A stretch of DNA of 29,100 nucleotides from Spirochaetota bacterium (GTDB taxonomy: Bacteria > Spirochaetota > Leptospiria > Turneriellales > Turneriellaceae). The DNA lies in the NCBI GenBank assembly GCA_029561505.1, contig JAKQXK010000493.1, positions 1 through 29,100 of the forward strand, given 5' to 3'. Positions 15,895 through 23,713 of this stretch are shown piece after piece. Numbering within the stretch: position 1 is the first letter of the stretch; the number at the start of each line of letters is the position of its first letter. The position numbers and the translations under genes are program-made. Under the pieces are notes generated by a model. That model searched no databases and was not told where the DNA came from. It was given only the letters and a program-made list of their open reading frames with translations.

Positions 15895-16650
15895 TTAAAT
15901 TGCCGCGATGCCGAGTTTCGCCACAAGAAAGCTGATAAGACTCAGACCGACAAACGCGGTCAAACCCATGAGCAACCACACAATAATGTGGCTGAGTCGG
16001 TAGATTTTGTAACTACTTTCTGCGATATTCAGCACCTGGCGCGCGCCGGCAAAAAGCTGCCGGTAATGCCAGACAACCGCAAAGACCAGCAGCGGCGCCC
16101 CGACGACAGGCAGAAAAAGCAAAACAGAAAAACAGCTGACGATCAGCGTCGAGAAGAGCGCGATGCGCATGCCGCTCTGTGGTGAAAATCTGCCACCTGA
16201 GTGTTCGGCGGTTTCTTCGGCGATAACTCCCAACAGAAAGATATATCCCGCGTACAGCGCGACCGCCAGTGGAAATACAATTAGGCAATGGCGCAGAAAC
16301 AGCGATAGATTCTGGTAGCGTATCAACTCACGAATGGCGAAAAATACGAAGCATGGCACCAGTAGTGGCAAGTGGTATTTGCGAAACAGCGACCAGAACG
16401 AACCAGCCTCTTCACGTTCGATTTCTTCCCATGCTTCGGGTTTGCCTGTCAGAAGCTGGCGTATGCGGTAAGAGATCAGTTCAAAGCCCGCCTTGTGCTC
16501 TAGAGGAATGCCACCGAGACGCACTCGCGAGGCTGCAGGGGCGACGGCCTCGGACACAGGCTTCTTGGGGGCAGTAAAAAATTCGCGGCCCGACGGTTTA
16601 GCGCTTGTGGTGCGCAAGGTTGCATTTTTTTTCGCGGGTAGTTTTTTCAT
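15895..16650 (-). CDS. YIP1-like multi-pass membrane protein
   Basis: A 251-residue protein. A basic, Pro/Ala-rich cytoplasmic N-terminus (1-80) is followed by about five membrane helices (near 92-110, 122-145, 160-185, 188-205, 222-248). The arrangement resembles bacterial YIP1-family proteins, but no diagnostic motif is certain. Its ATG overlaps the TGA of the polysaccharide deacetylase gene by four bases (ATGA), so the two are translationally coupled. A shared role in the envelope is inferred. Confidence 0.65.
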   Translation of the reverse strand: MKKLPAKKNATLRTTSAKPSGREFFTAPKKPVSEAVAPAASRVRLGGIPLEHKAGFELISYRIRQLLTGKPEAWEEIEREEAGSFWSLFRKYHLPLLVPCFVFFAIRELIRYQNLSLFLRHCLIVFPLAVALYAGYIFLLGVIAEETAEHSGGRFSPQSGMRIALFSTLIVSCFSVLLFLPVVGAPLLVFAVVWHYRQLFAGARQVLNIAESSYKIYRLSHIIVWLLMGLTAFVGLSLISFLVAKLGIAAI

Positions 16651-17948
16651 TCGTCTTCTGCGGCTTTGCGTTTCTTCTTACGCTTCTTTTTTTTAACTTT
16701 TGCGGGCTTCGCTTTTGCTGTGCCCGCTTCGGCGATCGTGGCACGCTTGTGATTAAAGAGCGCGTTGGCACGGTATTCAACTGAACCTTCTTTGTAAAGA
16801 ATTTCCAGAACGCTCAGCCGTTTCTTCGACGGGGCGACCTGAACTGTCAATTCACCGGTTTTTTTGTCGTAGCTGAAGTCTTGCGCCGTTGAAAAAACAC
16901 GGACCTTGAATTTCGACTGCTCGAGACCGCCCGGTATTTTGAATTTGACCGAAGCCTGGCTTTCGATCACCTGCCCAGGTTCACCGCTCAGGTAACGCAG
17001 CGGCAGCGAGCGCGCCAGCGTCTTCTGTGCGAACTGCTTTTCTCCATCGCCCTTCACGATCAAGAAGCGCCGCAAGAGATATGGGTCTTCGCCTACCTGA
17101 TTCGCCCCATGAAAAGTTGTACCGGCGGTCTGGTAGCCGAGCTCTCTGAGCAACCGCAAACTTGAGAATGTATAAATGCCAAAAGGGTATGCGAGGTGTT
17201 TTACATCGGCGCCGCCTTTTTGATTCAGAATTCGCTTCGAATCGGCGAACTGCGCGCGCTGTTCTGCGTCGGTCATCGTACTCAGCATCGGGTGCCACAT
17301 GGTATGGCTTTCGATTGCGTGGCCTGCCTTGCGCACTGCCTGAATCTGCGCCCATGTAAGCGAACGCTCTTTGCGCGCCATGATGTAAGTCGGGTAAATA
17401 TAGAGCACGCTCTTGAAATTATGTTGATCAAGAATCTTCTGCGCATGGTTGACGAAGTCATTATTGCCGTCGTCGAACGTAATCATGATGGGCCGTTTGC
17501 CGTTGGCAAAATCGAGCTTCTTTTCGCCGCGAATATAGAGAAGCAGATCGTTGGGTAAGATTGCGTAAAAATTTTTGTCGGCAAGCCACTGCATCTGCTC
17601 GCGAAACTGCTTCACGGTCACGGCATAAGGCGTCGGCCGCTCGCGGTATTGCTCATCGGTAACAATCTGGTGGTAGCAGAGAATCGGTACACCCAGGTCG
17701 TCGCGCCAGTTGGCAGGTATCTCAGATGGCTGCGTTGCACTTGCTTCGGCAGCAGCCGACGTCGGTGCTGCAGCCACGAGTTGCGCCGGCGGCACTTCAG
17801 CAAGATCTGCCGCGACGCCGGCAGGCTGCGCTTCAGGCCCGGGCGTTTCGGGAATGTTCGCCGAACGGTTCTGAAACCAGACAGTTGCGCCGAAAACGGC
17901 AAATATGAACGCAGTCAGAAAGATGAACGCTTTATAGCGCGAATACAT
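16647..17948 (-). CDS. Membrane-anchored polysaccharide deacetylase
   Basis: A 433-residue NodB-type deacetylase. An N-terminal anchor (7-27) and a Pro/Ala-rich linker (30-78) are followed by the catalytic domain (about 88-300) with T-F-D-D-G at 157-161 and S-H-T-M-W-H-P (His215, His219), which together provide the catalytic Asp and the Asp-His-His metal site. H-L-A-Y-P-F-G follows. A beta-rich domain (about 310-400) and a very basic Lys/Arg tail (about 410-430) complete the protein. The family removes acetyl groups from N-acetylated amino sugars in peptidoglycan or exopolysaccharide; the exact glycan is unknown. The basic tail could bind teichoic-like or LPS phosphate or the nucleoid (inference). 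No strong ribosome-binding site precedes the start. The gene is followed by a coupled membrane protein gene. Confidence 0.9.
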   Translation of the reverse strand: MYSRYKAFIFLTAFIFAVFGATVWFQNRSANIPETPGPEAQPAGVAADLAEVPPAQLVAAAPTSAAAEASATQPSEIPANWRDDLGVPILCYHQIVTDEQYRERPTPYAVTVKQFREQMQWLADKNFYAILPNDLLLYIRGEKKLDFANGKRPIMITFDDGNNDFVNHAQKILDQHNFKSVLYIYPTYIMARKERSLTWAQIQAVRKAGHAIESHTMWHPMLSTMTDAEQRAQFADSKRILNQKGGADVKHLAYPFGIYTFSSLRLLRELGYQTAGTTFHGANQVGEDPYLLRRFLIVKGDGEKQFAQKTLARSLPLRYLSGEPGQVIESQASVKFKIPGGLEQSKFKVRVFSTAQDFSYDKKTGELTVQVAPSKKRLSVLEILYKEGSVEYRANALFNHKRATIAEAGTAKAKPAKVKKKKRKKKRKAAEDE

Positions 17949-17998
17949 GCGACATAATCGCCGGGCGCGACAGGGGGGAAAGTAATGCGTGGGTTATG

Positions 17999-18026
17999 GC
18001 AGAGACGCCCTGAAGGGCGTCTCTGC
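17999..18026 (-). terminator. Hairpin downstream of the SDR gene
   Basis: A perfect 12-bp stem (GCAGAGACGCCC, 4-base loop, complement) begins ten bases after the SDR stop codon. It has no T run downstream on the minus strand, so it may be a factor-dependent terminator, or a stabilising or attenuating hairpin before the deacetylase gene. Confidence 0.5.
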
Positions 18027-18036
18027 GGAAAAACGT

Positions 18037-19395
18037 TCAACCGGTCAGCTTAAACGTGCCCAAGAACTCGGGCAGGTCATTCATGTCAAAATGCGTGATC
18101 GACTTTGAGATCACCTTGCCTGTACGCAGGTTCTTCACTTCGCCAAAGCACGTCGTGTGCGAGTAAGGCAGGTTCCAGGGGTAGATCTGCTGCTTTTCGC
18201 CGACGTACTGGTAGGGCTCGCCGTCGACGCTGAAGTCGAACGTGTAGCGAATTTTCTGGTCTTGAAAATAGCGCAGCTGCAGCGTGCCGTAGACTGGCAT
18301 GTTTTCGCACATGCCGCCGATCGTCACCGTGCCCGCGAGCTCGCTCAGCATGAACTTGTCTTGCCCCGGGTTTACGAAATCAACGAGGTTCTTCGGGCCC
18401 CAATCGGCTTTGAATTCGAACTTATGTTTGCCAGCAGGGCCGAAGCCGTCGACGAACTCGTGTTCACCCGACATGACTTCATGGATCTGGAAACCTTTTT
18501 CAGGTACACCTTTCTTAGCGGTGTCCATAATCGAATTGAGGATTGACCCCAGCTTATCGACAATGCCGCCGATGCCCAACGTCTCTTGCTGTTGCTTAGA
18601 CATGAAAGTGTGCGTCGTTTTATCCATCACGTTCGCCACCGGATTGATAACGCGCGCAAATTTGAAGAACTGGTTCAAAATGCTGACCATTTCTACATCC
18701 TTCTCTTCGCGCACCGAATCAAAGATCATGCGCGCCACCGTTTCAGGTTTATCTGAATAGAGTGGCATAAACATGAAGAAGAGTTGCTCGCCAATCGAGT
18801 TGGCGGTCGCGGTGTCGTAAAAGCCCGTGTTCACCAAAAACGGATACACAGTGGTCACTTTGATATTGTCGCGCGCAACTTCGACGTTCATGATCTCAGA
18901 CATCGCGCCCACGGCGAGTTTGGTGACCGAATACGCGCCCCATGTTGGCGCGCGAAAGTATGCCTGGCCGCTCGAGACGTTCACGATATGGCCTGACTTC
19001 TTTTCTTTCATGAGCGGCAGAAACGTCTGAATATGGTAGAGCGGTGCCCAGAAGTTGATGTTCATCAGCTGCTGCCATTTGCTGAGCGGCGTGTCGGCGA
19101 TCTCAGCGTTATAGCCGATGCCCGCGTTATTGATGAGCACGTCGAGCTTGCCAAATTTTTTCACGACATCGTCGCGCAGGCTTTCAACGGCCTTTAGGTC
19201 GGTGACGTCGACAACTTTGGTGAGAATATCTACGTTGTGTTTAGCGAGGCGTTGTTTCGCATTCTCAAGCGCCATTTCGTTGATGTCCGTCAGAACAAGC
19301 CGGCAGCCCCCTTCGGCGAAAAAGCCTGCTGTGTTGAGGCCGATACCACCGGCAGCACCAGTGATTAAGACGACTTTGTCTTTGAGTTCTTTCAT
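18037..19395 (-). CDS. SDR oxidoreductase with extra C-terminal domain
   Basis: A 452-residue protein. Residues 1-260 form a classical short-chain dehydrogenase: nucleotide-binding T-G-A-A-G-G-I-G at 12-19, N-N-A-G at 89-92, the Ser around 141-142 and the Y-S-V-T-K catalytic pair Tyr155/Lys159. SDRs of this type are usually 240-300 residues. The additional part, from about 300 to 452, is beta-rich (Y-G-T-L-Q-L-R-Y-F, K-I-R-Y-T-F-D-F-S-V-D-G-E-P) and resembles a lipid- or small-molecule-binding beta fold, but I cannot name it. The enzyme probably oxidises or reduces an alcohol on a lipid or steroid-like substrate (inference). A 7-bp inverted repeat upstream may be its operator. Confidence 0.85.
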   Translation of the reverse strand: MKELKDKVVLITGAAGGIGLNTAGFFAEGGCRLVLTDINEMALENAKQRLAKHNVDILTKVVDVTDLKAVESLRDDVVKKFGKLDVLINNAGIGYNAEIADTPLSKWQQLMNINFWAPLYHIQTFLPLMKEKKSGHIVNVSSGQAYFRAPTWGAYSVTKLAVGAMSEIMNVEVARDNIKVTTVYPFLVNTGFYDTATANSIGEQLFFMFMPLYSDKPETVARMIFDSVREEKDVEMVSILNQFFKFARVINPVANVMDKTTHTFMSKQQQETLGIGGIVDKLGSILNSIMDTAKKGVPEKGFQIHEVMSGEHEFVDGFGPAGKHKFEFKADWGPKNLVDFVNPGQDKFMLSELAGTVTIGGMCENMPVYGTLQLRYFQDQKIRYTFDFSVDGEPYQYVGEKQQIYPWNLPYSHTTCFGEVKNLRTGKVISKSITHFDMNDLPEFLGTFKLTG

Positions 19396-19435
19396 AAGCC
19401 AAACCTACACAAGGTCGAACGCCCCGTCAAGAAAA

Positions 19436-19453
19436 AATGACATTTGTGTCATT
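19436..19453 (-). promoter_or_regulatory. Operator-like palindrome upstream of SDR
   Basis: AATGACA-TTTG-TGTCATT, a perfect 7-bp inverted repeat with a 4-base centre, 41 bases upstream of the SDR start codon. This size and position suit a dimeric repressor such as a TetR-family protein; no candidate regulator gene is in the window. Confidence 0.45.
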
Positions 19454-19799
19454 AAATGGTGGAAATCGAGCCGCCGACCTAAAAAACGAGCACTCATTCA
19501 GTACAGCCACTCCCAGGCGAAATGCCAGACCCATTGGTCTGATTTGCTGGATCCACTTGCAACGCATATGAAGAATGTCGACCATGAAATGAAGGGCTGA
19601 CTTTTAGATTCCAGAGGCATATCGCTGCTCCGACGCACGAAAAGACTTTCAGATCCTTAGCTTTGCCGATCCATGAGTTCGTGCTCCAACACACTGCGCT
19701 GCGCTGAAAGCAGGGAGCGAAGACGCTTGCATCACGGGTAACTTATCATTTTGTGACTTTGAAAAAAATATTGACCCACAGCTTCGAAAATCAGACACT
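19454..19799. other. Gene-free stretch of about 345 bases
   Basis: Between the SDR gene and the surface lipoprotein gene no reading frame has convincing protein features; short frames on both strands have unusual composition and no start signals. A stretch at about 19680-19730 (AGCGAAGACGC) resembles a piece at about 140-160 near the window start, suggesting a shared decayed repeat. TTGACC at 19771-19776 with GACACT 17 bases later could be a weak promoter for the lipoprotein gene. Confidence 0.4.
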
Positions 19800-21278
19800 A
19801 TGCCTGTCTACCTTATGTACCGAACAAGCATTCTAACGACTCTACTCATCTTTTTTGCAGCCTGCAATGGGCAAGCTTCGATGTCTGTCGCGAAGTCAGA
19901 CGACAAACCAACACTGGGCGACACAACGGTAAACTCTGTGGCAATAGCGCCTGCGGGTGGCACCTACACAAGCGCGGTGAATTTCTCGATCAATGCCAAC
20001 CCGGCAACATCAGTCATTTACTACTCAGTCAACGGTGGGGCATACAGCGTCTACGCAGCTGCGGTTAGTCTGGGAACGAGCGGCAACTACCAGATATCCT
20101 ATTATGCAATCTATCCCGGCGGAAAGGTGTCGGGCATTAAGACATCCACATTTCAGTTAAACGTTACCGCTGCAGCTGCGCCACCGTCGATAGAGGGCCA
20201 AAACAAACAGGGTGCGGTGTCTGCTGGCACGACATCATTCACCTTCTCTGTACCAAGCAACACGAATTCAGTGATTATGGATCTCAGCCTTGGCGGAGAT
20301 TTCGGCGCGGCTGATGAATACGCGACGCTGAGCATCGGTTCATGCGCAAACATTGGCAACGCCCGCTCGGGCGTTGATGGCTACACGCTGCTGGCCGACC
20401 CGACTTTTTACAGCTACACGGTGCCGTCGAATTGTTATAGCGCGGGTCAGCCGCTCACCGTAACGCTTAAGGCATCAGCGACGGTGAATTTCAATACGGG
20501 TGCAGGCTTCTACTATCGCTACAATATCAACATGCGTTACAATAATCCGACGGCTGTTGCGCCGGGTATCACGCATTACGTCCAGGTAAAACAGGGTTCG
20601 ACTGCGGCCGGGGTTACGTCTTTTGCCTTTAACGTGCCGACAGATGCGTCGAATGCCCGCATTGATATTTTCTCCGCCGGCGATTTCTCCGATGCGACCG
20701 AATACGCGCGAGTCAGCATCGGCAGTTGCAGCAATCTTGGGTTGGTGCGTTCGGGTTACGACGGCACAACATTGGTTCTTGATTCGTTTTTCGTGAACTA
20801 TCTGATTAGCAACAGCTGCTACACTCCGGGAAATACCATGAACGTCACACTCACCGCGAGCACAAACGTCAACTCAGACATGGGTGCAGGCTATATCTAC
20901 AAATATCAGGTCGTCGTGCGTTTCAATGATCCGAATGGTGGGCCACAGGCGACCGGCAGCACGACATCGGACAACACAACAACAGGCGTAAGCACTACGA
21001 CCAGCGGTGTCGGTACGACCGTGACCGGACCGAGCACCACGTCGACCGGGCCAAGCACGACAGTAACCGGACCAAGCACTACCGTTACGGGCCCGGTCAA
21101 TTCTACAACCGGCATCAGTACTACAGTTACAGGTCCGGTGAATTCAACCACGGGCATCAGCACGACGGTGACTGGTCCTGTGAATTCGACAACTGGCGTT
21201 AGCACTACGAGCGGCGTCTGGGGTTCTTCGGGCGTGTGGGGTTCGTCGGGTGTCTGGGGCAGCTCAGGGAGTTGGTAA
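19800..21278 (+). CDS. Surface lipoprotein with repeats
   Basis: A 492-residue exported lipoprotein. The signal peptide ends in F-F-A-A-C22, a good lipobox. Domain 1 (about 45-122) has the A-P-A-G-G-T-Y ... V-I-Y-Y-S-V-N-G-G pattern of chitobiase-like or FN3-like modules. Two homologous domains of about 120 residues follow (about 130-245 and 255-375), each with D-F-x-x-A-x-E-Y-A, S-I-G-S-C, V/L-R-S-G and N/S-C-Y; the paired Cys may be disulfide-linked. Residues from about 380 are a Thr/Ser/Gly/Val-rich stalk with repeats and a final triple V-W-G-S-S-G ending in Trp. The ATG at 19815 is an alternative start. A surface adhesin or stalk protein is inferred. It converges with the HTTM gene, overlapping it by 15 bases. 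Confidence 0.8.
   Translation: MPVYLMYRTSILTTLLIFFAACNGQASMSVAKSDDKPTLGDTTVNSVAIAPAGGTYTSAVNFSINANPATSVIYYSVNGGAYSVYAAAVSLGTSGNYQISYYAIYPGGKVSGIKTSTFQLNVTAAAAPPSIEGQNKQGAVSAGTTSFTFSVPSNTNSVIMDLSLGGDFGAADEYATLSIGSCANIGNARSGVDGYTLLADPTFYSYTVPSNCYSAGQPLTVTLKASATVNFNTGAGFYYRYNINMRYNNPTAVAPGITHYVQVKQGSTAAGVTSFAFNVPTDASNARIDIFSAGDFSDATEYARVSIGSCSNLGLVRSGYDGTTLVLDSFFVNYLISNSCYTPGNTMNVTLTASTNVNSDMGAGYIYKYQVVVRFNDPNGGPQATGSTTSDNTTTGVSTTTSGVGTTVTGPSTTSTGPSTTVTGPSTTVTGPVNSTTGISTTVTGPVNSTTGISTTVTGPVNSTTGVSTTSGVWGSSGVWGSSGVWGSSGSW
21078..21275 (+). repeat. Codon-scrambled tandem repeats
   Basis: Three 42-base units (21078-21119, 21120-21161, 21162-21203) encode the same 14 residues with a single Ile/Val change. 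Twelve of the 14 codons differ among copies, 11 of them only synonymously. Three copies of V-W-G-S-S-G follow to 21260. The repeats are at protein level much more exact than at DNA level. Confidence 0.85.
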
Positions 21279-22718
21279 GGCGCAACGCTGCTTTACCAAC
21301 TCGTATTTCTTGACGGGACCTTTGCCTAACTCAGGCACCGTACTTTCCATCATATAGAACACGCGCAATTCGCCGAGCAGCTTGCCTTCGGCCGCCCAGC
21401 GCCGGCAAAGATAGTCGCCGAAATTCTTACGAAATGGCGCATAGTTGGCATACGTGAGATTGTTCATGTACTTACGCCACTTGTCGTTTTTGAAATATGT
21501 TGAGCCAAGCACCGGTTTATCCCACGTGACGGGCAGCCCCGTTATCGCATCGATAATCGTGTTTTCCTTTAGGGATTCAGCGGGTGCGACAAACCAGCCA
21601 TCTTCTGACGGCGGGCGCGGCCCGAACATGCCCCAAAACTGATCGAGGCGCAGTATGTGCACAGGTAGATCAAGAACACGCGGCCAGTTTTCCTGCCTGG
21701 GTATAATATTCAACGTGCGCATATTCCACAGGAATGCCAGCAATGTGCACACCACGACACAGGCAATTGCGGCATGGTGTAGAATCTGCGGTGCTCGATT
21801 CAACAGCCCGGGCCGGTTGCGAAAAAACATCAATGCGGATTTTCCCCAGCTCGTGGCCCGCCGTATTTTCAACACACGCATCTCCAACGAATCCCAAAAA
21901 ATAGCCGGTAAGAAAAAAACCCACCCGATAATTGAGATATATGGAAACGTGCCGAGTTCGAAGGCCAGCCCGAAAAACACATGCAGCAGCATCATCGCCC
22001 ATACGGCAAAGAGTTTGAGTCTTTTATAGCGAAACGCCACGAGCGCGATCAGGGGAAATAGCGTTTCAGCGATCAACGTTGAAACGGTAAGCATGGGCAG
22101 AATCGGCTTGAACGACAAAAGCCAGCGACCCAAAGCGCTCGCGTACTGCTCGAGATTCAGAGCATAATACACGGCTGAAAAGTCTACGCGCCATGCAGCG
22201 TGGCTTTTGAGCGCAACGCTGAACCAATATACCTCACAGATCTGTAGCAACATCGCCGCCGATGCGATGGTGAAAAGCGGTGAATTGCTACTTTTCCGCG
22301 CCGGCCGCCGAAAGCTTCTGTGCAAAGGCAAAAACAGGCCCCAGAACATATACAACCTGAGCACTGTATCCCCTCCCTGAATCACGAGCGGGTTACGGTG
22401 CTGCAGCGAAACCAAAAGTAGCCAGCTGATAAATACGGCGAACCGCGTCTGAAAATTCAGAATCAAGCAAAGTGCCGCAAGAATTACCGCTGCGAATAAC
22501 ACGCCGGTAAGCGTGTCGTTGAGGTGAAATGTGAAATGCATCGGCAGCAACAGCTGGTTTCTTACGACATCGAACGGCATGACGCCGAAATTTGTATAGT
22601 GAGCTCTGAAATCTGTGATGCGTACGCAGATATCGACAATAAGAAGCACACCTGCCAGAATACGGAACGCAGCAAGCGCACGGTCATCGATGTTGAATAG
22701 GCGGGAAAGGAACCGCAT
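21264..22718 (-). CDS. HTTM-domain membrane protein
   Basis: A protein of about 484 residues belonging to the HTTM group (membrane domain related to vitamin-K-dependent gamma-carboxylase). It begins with N-I-D-D-R-A-L-A-A-F-R-I, has many hydrophobic helices up to about residue 340, and then a soluble C-terminal domain with the hallmark D-Q-F-W-G-M-F-G-P-R-P and D-G-W-F. Leptospira species are known to carry relatives of this family; the biochemical activity of most bacterial members is unknown. The frame is open to 22919, but the extra 67 codons encode a chorismate synthase remnant, so I start at the ATG at 22718; no good ribosome-binding site is seen there, and a fused longer protein cannot be excluded. 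The 3' end overlaps the convergent lipoprotein gene. Confidence 0.78.
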   Translation of the reverse strand: MRFLSRLFNIDDRALAAFRILAGVLLIVDICVRITDFRAHYTNFGVMPFDVVRNQLLLPMHFTFHLNDTLTGVLFAAVILAALCLILNFQTRFAVFISWLLLVSLQHRNPLVIQGGDTVLRLYMFWGLFLPLHRSFRRPARKSSNSPLFTIASAAMLLQICEVYWFSVALKSHAAWRVDFSAVYYALNLEQYASALGRWLLSFKPILPMLTVSTLIAETLFPLIALVAFRYKRLKLFAVWAMMLLHVFFGLAFELGTFPYISIIGWVFFLPAIFWDSLEMRVLKIRRATSWGKSALMFFRNRPGLLNRAPQILHHAAIACVVVCTLLAFLWNMRTLNIIPRQENWPRVLDLPVHILRLDQFWGMFGPRPPSEDGWFVAPAESLKENTIIDAITGLPVTWDKPVLGSTYFKNDKWRKYMNNLTYANYAPFRKNFGDYLCRRWAAEGKLLGELRVFYMMESTVPELGKGPVKKYELVKQRCALPTP

Positions 22719-22787
22719 GTCTGACAGGAACGTAAGTTGCTGACTAAGCATCAGCACATTTTCGGGAGATTCAAACTGAACACGCTC

Positions 22788-22976
22788 AAAGCCGATCGTA
22801 CTGCGCGATTTGGCAATCATGAATTGTTCGACGAGCACAAGAGCCAACATGGCTTCTACAATGGGTACAGCCCGCGGTAATACGCACGGGTCGGGGCGAC
22901 CTCTGACTTTAAGCATCACGGTCTCGCCCTGCTCGTTGACCGACGGCTGCTCATGACCGATCGTCGGCGTCGGTTT
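22788..22976 (-). pseudogene. aroC: Chorismate synthase 3' remnant
   Basis: About 63 codons in frame with, and upstream of, the HTTM gene read as the C-terminal part of chorismate synthase (last shikimate-pathway enzyme; EPSP to chorismate with reduced FMN). They include K-P-T-P-T-I, then G-R-P-D-P-C-V-L-P-R-A-V-P-I-V-E-A-M-L-A-L-V-L. This matches the third chorismate synthase signature except that the conserved His of R-H-D is Pro. An in-frame TAA lies a few codons upstream, and no other part of the enzyme (normally about 360-390 residues) is found in the window. It is therefore a broken relic, left by deletion or transfer, not a functional gene. Confidence 0.85.
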
Positions 22977-23170
22977 AGAAAAAATATCCCTTTAAGGCCG
23001 TAGCTTCCCATAACTGGATATTTTGTCACTTCAAAACAGGCTTTACGTCTGAGTGATTCTGTCTCTCTCTGCTGTAAGTGCGGAGTAATTTCGTAAGCGC
23101 TCGATTTGAAAAAAAAGAAATCAGAGCTAGAAAAGCTTGTCGCCGCTGAACGGCCGGCAAGAGATTTACC

Positions 23171-23713
23171 ATGATTCGGTTAATGGGCGCGATAATTCTC
23201 GCCGTGATTTGCGGTAATTGTAGAAACAATAGCAGTACGCAAGATTTTCTTGATGCAGATTTTATTAGCAAAGGCCAATCTGCTATCTCCCTATTGGCGC
23301 CTGTCGAAAATGCCCAGATCGCGACTAACACGCCGACCTTTGTGTGGACTTCTGGTGGCGCCAATCTTTACACGATTGAGATCGCAAAGGATGCAGCATT
23401 TTCTCATAATGTCTTACAGAAAGATGTTACAGGGACAAATTACACGCTGAGATCTTCGGATTTGGCGGGAGGCGCTGCGCTGACCACGGGTACCCATTAT
23501 TGGCGGGTCAAGATTGCGCATGTCGCAAATAACCTGCAAAGTATGACAGGTTCGTTTATGATATTTGCAATACCCGCGTCGGGTTCCGGCTATGGTGGCA
23601 TCATCTACGTCGATTCTGACTCAGCAGCGAACGGGGAACAGGCGGACGTAATGCACCATTCAGAAAGATTCAACGGGCAATCGAGGCGATTGAGACCGCG
23701 CGCAATGGCGTGA
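23171..23713 (+). pseudogene. Beta-helix lipoprotein, 5' part (frameshifted)
   Basis: The first 155 or so residues are sound: a lipoprotein signal peptide (MIRLMGAIILAVICGNC), an Ig/FN3-like domain (F-V-W-T-S-G-G-A-N-L-Y-T-I-E-I-A, T-H-Y-W-R-V-K-I) and the beginning of a DUF1565-like beta-helix (I-I-Y-V-D-S-D-S-A-A-N-G). After about 23635 the frame degenerates to a meaningless Arg/His-rich tail. The expected continuation (G-G-R-N-A-P-F-R-K-I-Q-R-A-I) lies in another frame. A single extra G in the GGGG run at 23633-23636 would restore a 618-residue protein ending at 25026. The start at 23171 has AAGAGA upstream. Confidence 0.8.

Noticed and set aside
23026..23364. Minus-strand frame of 112 codons overlapping the beta-helix lipoprotein start
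   Set aside because: No signal or domain; antisense to a clear lipoprotein N-terminus, and not a continuation of the aroC relic.
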